Shown: positions 62,175 to 64,000 of the stretch, one piece after another
Position numbering within the stretch: position 1 is the stretch's first letter
How the letters are laid out: every line of letters starts with the position of its first letter
Assembly (NCBI GenBank): GCA_947474435.1
Contig: CANJII010000006.1
Location: forward strand, 60,501 to 124,500
Source of the DNA: Chitinophagaceae bacterium
GTDB taxonomy: Bacteria; Bacteroidota; Bacteroidia; Chitinophagales; UBA10324
Length of the DNA: 64,000 nt
Reading direction: 5' to 3'
Position numbers and translations under genes: made by a program
The notes under the pieces: model-generated
Database searches by the model: none
The model's input: only the letters and a program-made list of their open reading frames with translations
Told to the model about the DNA's origin: nothing

Positions 62175-62890
62175 TATGATGTAGGTTCCTGAATGAGGTC
62201 AACAAATTCTATTGCGTTGCTTTCGAGTTGGTAACTCACGCGGTCAATCATGCTGTTCAGATAGTGGAAAGCAATGTGAGCGAAAATCCCAACAATTAAT
62301 CCGGCAGCAGATGTAATCATCTTCTCATACAAACCACCGGCAATAATGTCAATGGAAATATTTTTCTCAATGGATATGGTGTAGAAAATTTTTATTACCC
62401 CACTGATGGTTCCTACGAATCCCATCATTGGCGCAATACCGGCAATGATTCCCAACCAGCTCACATTTTTTTCCAAACGATAAATTTCCAGTTTACCTTC
62501 GTTCTCCACTGCTGATTCAACTTCCTTAATCGGTTTGCCGATTCTTTTTATTCCTTTCAACAGCAAACGAGCAATGGGAGTGTTTTGATTTTTGCAATGT
62601 GCAATTGCTGCTTCCATTTTTCCATTCACCAAATAATCACGAATGCTCTTGATAAAATTATCATCGATGCGCGATGCTTTTCTGATAGTGAGAAACCGTT
62701 CAATCGTAAAATAAAGCGCAAGCACCGAAAGAATTCCGATTGGAATCATCACCCAACCACCCTTCATAAGCATCTGCAAAAAGCTGAGCGATTCAGCTGG
62801 TTTGCCTGTGGTAACAAGGTTGGAAGTAATAGCGGCGACAGTATCTTTTAATGTATCTGCTGCCATGTTAATCTGAAGTAGTAAGCTCAT
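62174..62890 (-). CDS. exbB: MotA/TolQ/ExbB proton channel protein, second system
   Basis: The 238-residue inner-membrane protein has an N-terminal helix (about residues 50-70, GWVMIPIGILSVLALYFTIE). The channel domain has LGIIAGIAPMMGFVGTISGVI (about 146-168) and YEKMITSAAGLIVGIFAHIA (about 188-208). It forms the motor with ExbD2 and TonB2. Its start is ATG 62890. TAAATTTG on the minus strand at 62950-62943 matches the -7 consensus TAnnTTTG; no TTTG stands at the -33 distance. Sequence divergence from the first ExbB suggests a separate clade, not a recent duplicate. Confidence 0.92.
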   Translation of the reverse strand: MSLLLQINMAADTLKDTVAAITSNLVTTGKPAESLSFLQMLMKGGWVMIPIGILSVLALYFTIERFLTIRKASRIDDNFIKSIRDYLVNGKMEAAIAHCKNQNTPIARLLLKGIKRIGKPIKEVESAVENEGKLEIYRLEKNVSWLGIIAGIAPMMGFVGTISGVIKIFYTISIEKNISIDIIAGGLYEKMITSAAGLIVGIFAHIAFHYLNSMIDRVSYQLESNAIEFVDLIQEPTS

Positions 62891-63046
62891 GTTTTGTGTT
62901 ATGCCTGTTTAAACGATGTAAGTTTCTGTTTTATTATTTCAACAAATTTATTTGCTGTGTAAGGAGCGCTTGCATAATGCATTCAACAGAATCAAATTGC
63001 TTGTAGTGAATTGTAGGCGGTTTTCTTGCATATAATTGAGTGTAGG

Positions 63047-63074
63047 CAGTATGCAGTTGACAGTATGCAGTTTT
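63047..63074. repeat. Heptamer array (CAGTAGG type) upstream of exbB2
   Basis: Four units read cagtatg, cagttga, cagtatg, cagtttt, preceded by tgtaggcagt. The array lies in the 211-base gap between exbB2 and trmN6. It is the third array of this family in the window. Confidence 0.8.
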
Positions 63075-63101
63075 GCTTTTGTAAAATTTATTTCTGAAAA
63101 A

Positions 63102-63815
63102 CTATAAGTGCAGATAATAGGGAGCGAGTAATTCCATAAATCGTGCGGAATATTTTCCATCTTTTTCATGAATGAATATTTTTTCTTCCGAAAAACTTTC
63201 GGGATGGAATGAAAATGAAATGATAAAAAGATGAGGAGCTTTTTCTTCGTTAGAAGAAATCACGAATTTTTTTTCAGGAAATAAATACTGAACGGAACAA
63301 TAATTTTCAAAAGCAATCATCTCGCTTGGTGGAAGCATGATAAATGCTTTTCCGTTTTCAGTTAGATGTTTGGAAAGAGTGATTGATAAGTTTTCGTGAG
63401 ATAGTGAATCGTTGTGGCGAGCTATTGATTTTCGTTCATCGTCATTTTTTTTATGTGAAGTGAAGAAAGGAGGATTACAAACAATCAAATCAAATTTTGA
63501 ATCAGTGTGTTCGCTCCACGAAAAAATATCAGCATGAAGTGCTTTCATTTTTTCTTCCCATGGCGACAAAGAAAAATTTCTAACAGCCGATTCTGCTGAG
63601 TGCTTATCTACTTCAATGCCGAGAATGCAAGAGGCATTTGATTTTTGTGCGAGCATCAATGCAAGTAATCCGGTTCCTGTTCCGATGTCGAGAATTGATT
63701 TTGCATTTTCTGTTTCAATCAATGCACCAAGCAAACAAGCATCGGTCGTCACTTTCAGTGGTGCGCCTTCCTGATGAATAATAAATTTTTTGAATTGGAA
63801 GTACGGGTTGCTCAT
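63102..63815 (-). CDS. trmN6: tRNA1(Val) adenine(37)-N6-methyltransferase
   Basis: The 237-residue SAM-dependent methyltransferase has motif I VLDIGTGTGLLALMLAQ-type residues (LDIGTGTGLLAL, about residues 41-52) and the amino-methylase motif NPPFF (about 118-122), as in E. coli YfiC/TrmN6. It methylates N6 of A37 in tRNA-Val. The short and basic N-terminus FKKFIIHQEGAPLKVTTDACLLGA is family-typical. It is a single cytosolic gene. Other N6-adenine methylases of the same clade (RlmF-type) are less likely at this length. Confidence 0.88.
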   Translation of the reverse strand: MSNPYFQFKKFIIHQEGAPLKVTTDACLLGALIETENAKSILDIGTGTGLLALMLAQKSNASCILGIEVDKHSAESAVRNFSLSPWEEKMKALHADIFSWSEHTDSKFDLIVCNPPFFTSHKKNDDERKSIARHNDSLSHENLSITLSKHLTENGKAFIMLPPSEMIAFENYCSVQYLFPEKKFVISSNEEKAPHLFIISFSFHPESFSEEKIFIHEKDGKYSARFMELLAPYYLHL

Positions 63816-63846
63816 GAATAGTTAATTCTGAAAACACAAAATTTTA

Positions 63847-64000
63847 TCAAAGCAACGAAACAGTTTTTACTTCTTTTTTTAATCGGATAAATTCTGCTGA
63901 GTTGTAATTTTTTCTGAAATCATCAGATGAAATTGATTGGAATAATTTCCATCTCGCTTTTAAATTCCAGTCTTTAGTAAAATAAGTTGTTCCGGTTGTA
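63847..64000 (-). CDS. C-terminal end of a minus-strand gene (partial)
   Basis: On the minus strand an open frame runs from the window edge to a TGA at 63847-63849 and encodes about 50 residues, including YFTKDWNLKARWKLFQSISS and RLKKEVKTVSLL. It is basic and helical, without a recognised motif. The gene begins outside the window and reads towards trmN6, whose start lies 31 bases further on. Confidence 0.5.
   Translation of the reverse strand, partial: TTGTTYFTKDWNLKARWKLFQSISSDDFRKNYNSAEFIRLKKEVKTVSLL

Overview
The window is chromosomal DNA from a member of the Bacteroidota, probably an uncultured relative of the Chitinophagales or Sphingobacteriales; the lower rank is a guess. The phylum call rests on several independent signs. 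There are type IX secretion (T9SS) components and C-terminal sorting domains. Promoters have the phylum's TTTG / TAnnTTTG form with an 18-19 nt spacer. The gene order exbB-exbD-exbD-tonB-substrate-binding lipoprotein-TPR protein is present. BshB1 of bacillithiol synthesis is encoded, and the DNA is AT-rich. LPS genes (kdsC, hldD), TonB systems and many signal peptides point to a Gram-negative envelope. NuoLMN and cytochrome c maturation proteins indicate respiration, while a full-length pyruvate:ferredoxin oxidoreductase adds a low-potential branch.

Layout. 1-7.9 kb: ribBA, an aspartate kinase and three envelope proteins of unknown role, including a 1170-residue probable outer-membrane protein. 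8-12.6 kb: an intact PIN-type toxin-antitoxin pair, then a three-gene operon (TMTC-like membrane protein, isoaspartyl peptidase/asparaginase, family 2 glycosyltransferase). 12.6-14.9 kb: a thiol-redox operon, trxB-gpx-bshB1. 15.1-21.2 kb: a PorV2-PorU2 type IX pair. 21.3-25.7 kb: a GAF-type protein coupled to a phosphoesterase, then the remains of a ParE-type toxin-antitoxin pair and an integrase-like fragment beside tRNA-Asp. 25.7-33.4 kb: a secreted metalloprotease with a sorting domain, a pyridoxal-phosphate decarboxylase, a small lipoprotein, nifJ and a helical partner.

33.4-36 kb is the most accessory-looking part: a repeat-rich stretch with three unrecognised minus-strand genes. Two of them sit behind copies of one 80-bp promoter-leader repeat (76 of 80 bases identical), with a palindrome exactly filling the -33/-7 spacer and a leader hairpin retained in both copies. 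This is the best candidate for something undescribed. 36-45.4 kb: ccmE, ccmF, a DUF2520 protein, kdsC and nuoLMN. 45.7-51.3 kb: the TonB energising operon. 51.3-55.6 kb: a thioesterase, hldD, and an MBOAT / AlgX-like pair for surface-glycan acylation. 55.7-64 kb: tRNA-Ser, a large T9SS cargo protein, folC, a second exbB-exbD-tonB set, a tRNA methyltransferase and the end of one more gene.

Recurring small-scale features are tandem heptamer arrays (CAGTAGG, CGAAACC and TGAATAG types) that run into gene ends, a signal peptide and one promoter spacer, and dispersed palindromic repeats. Seven units stand out: thiol redox, type IX surface export, glycan modification, cytochrome c and complex I, two TonB systems, the TMTC-like operon, and the repeat-controlled unknown cluster.
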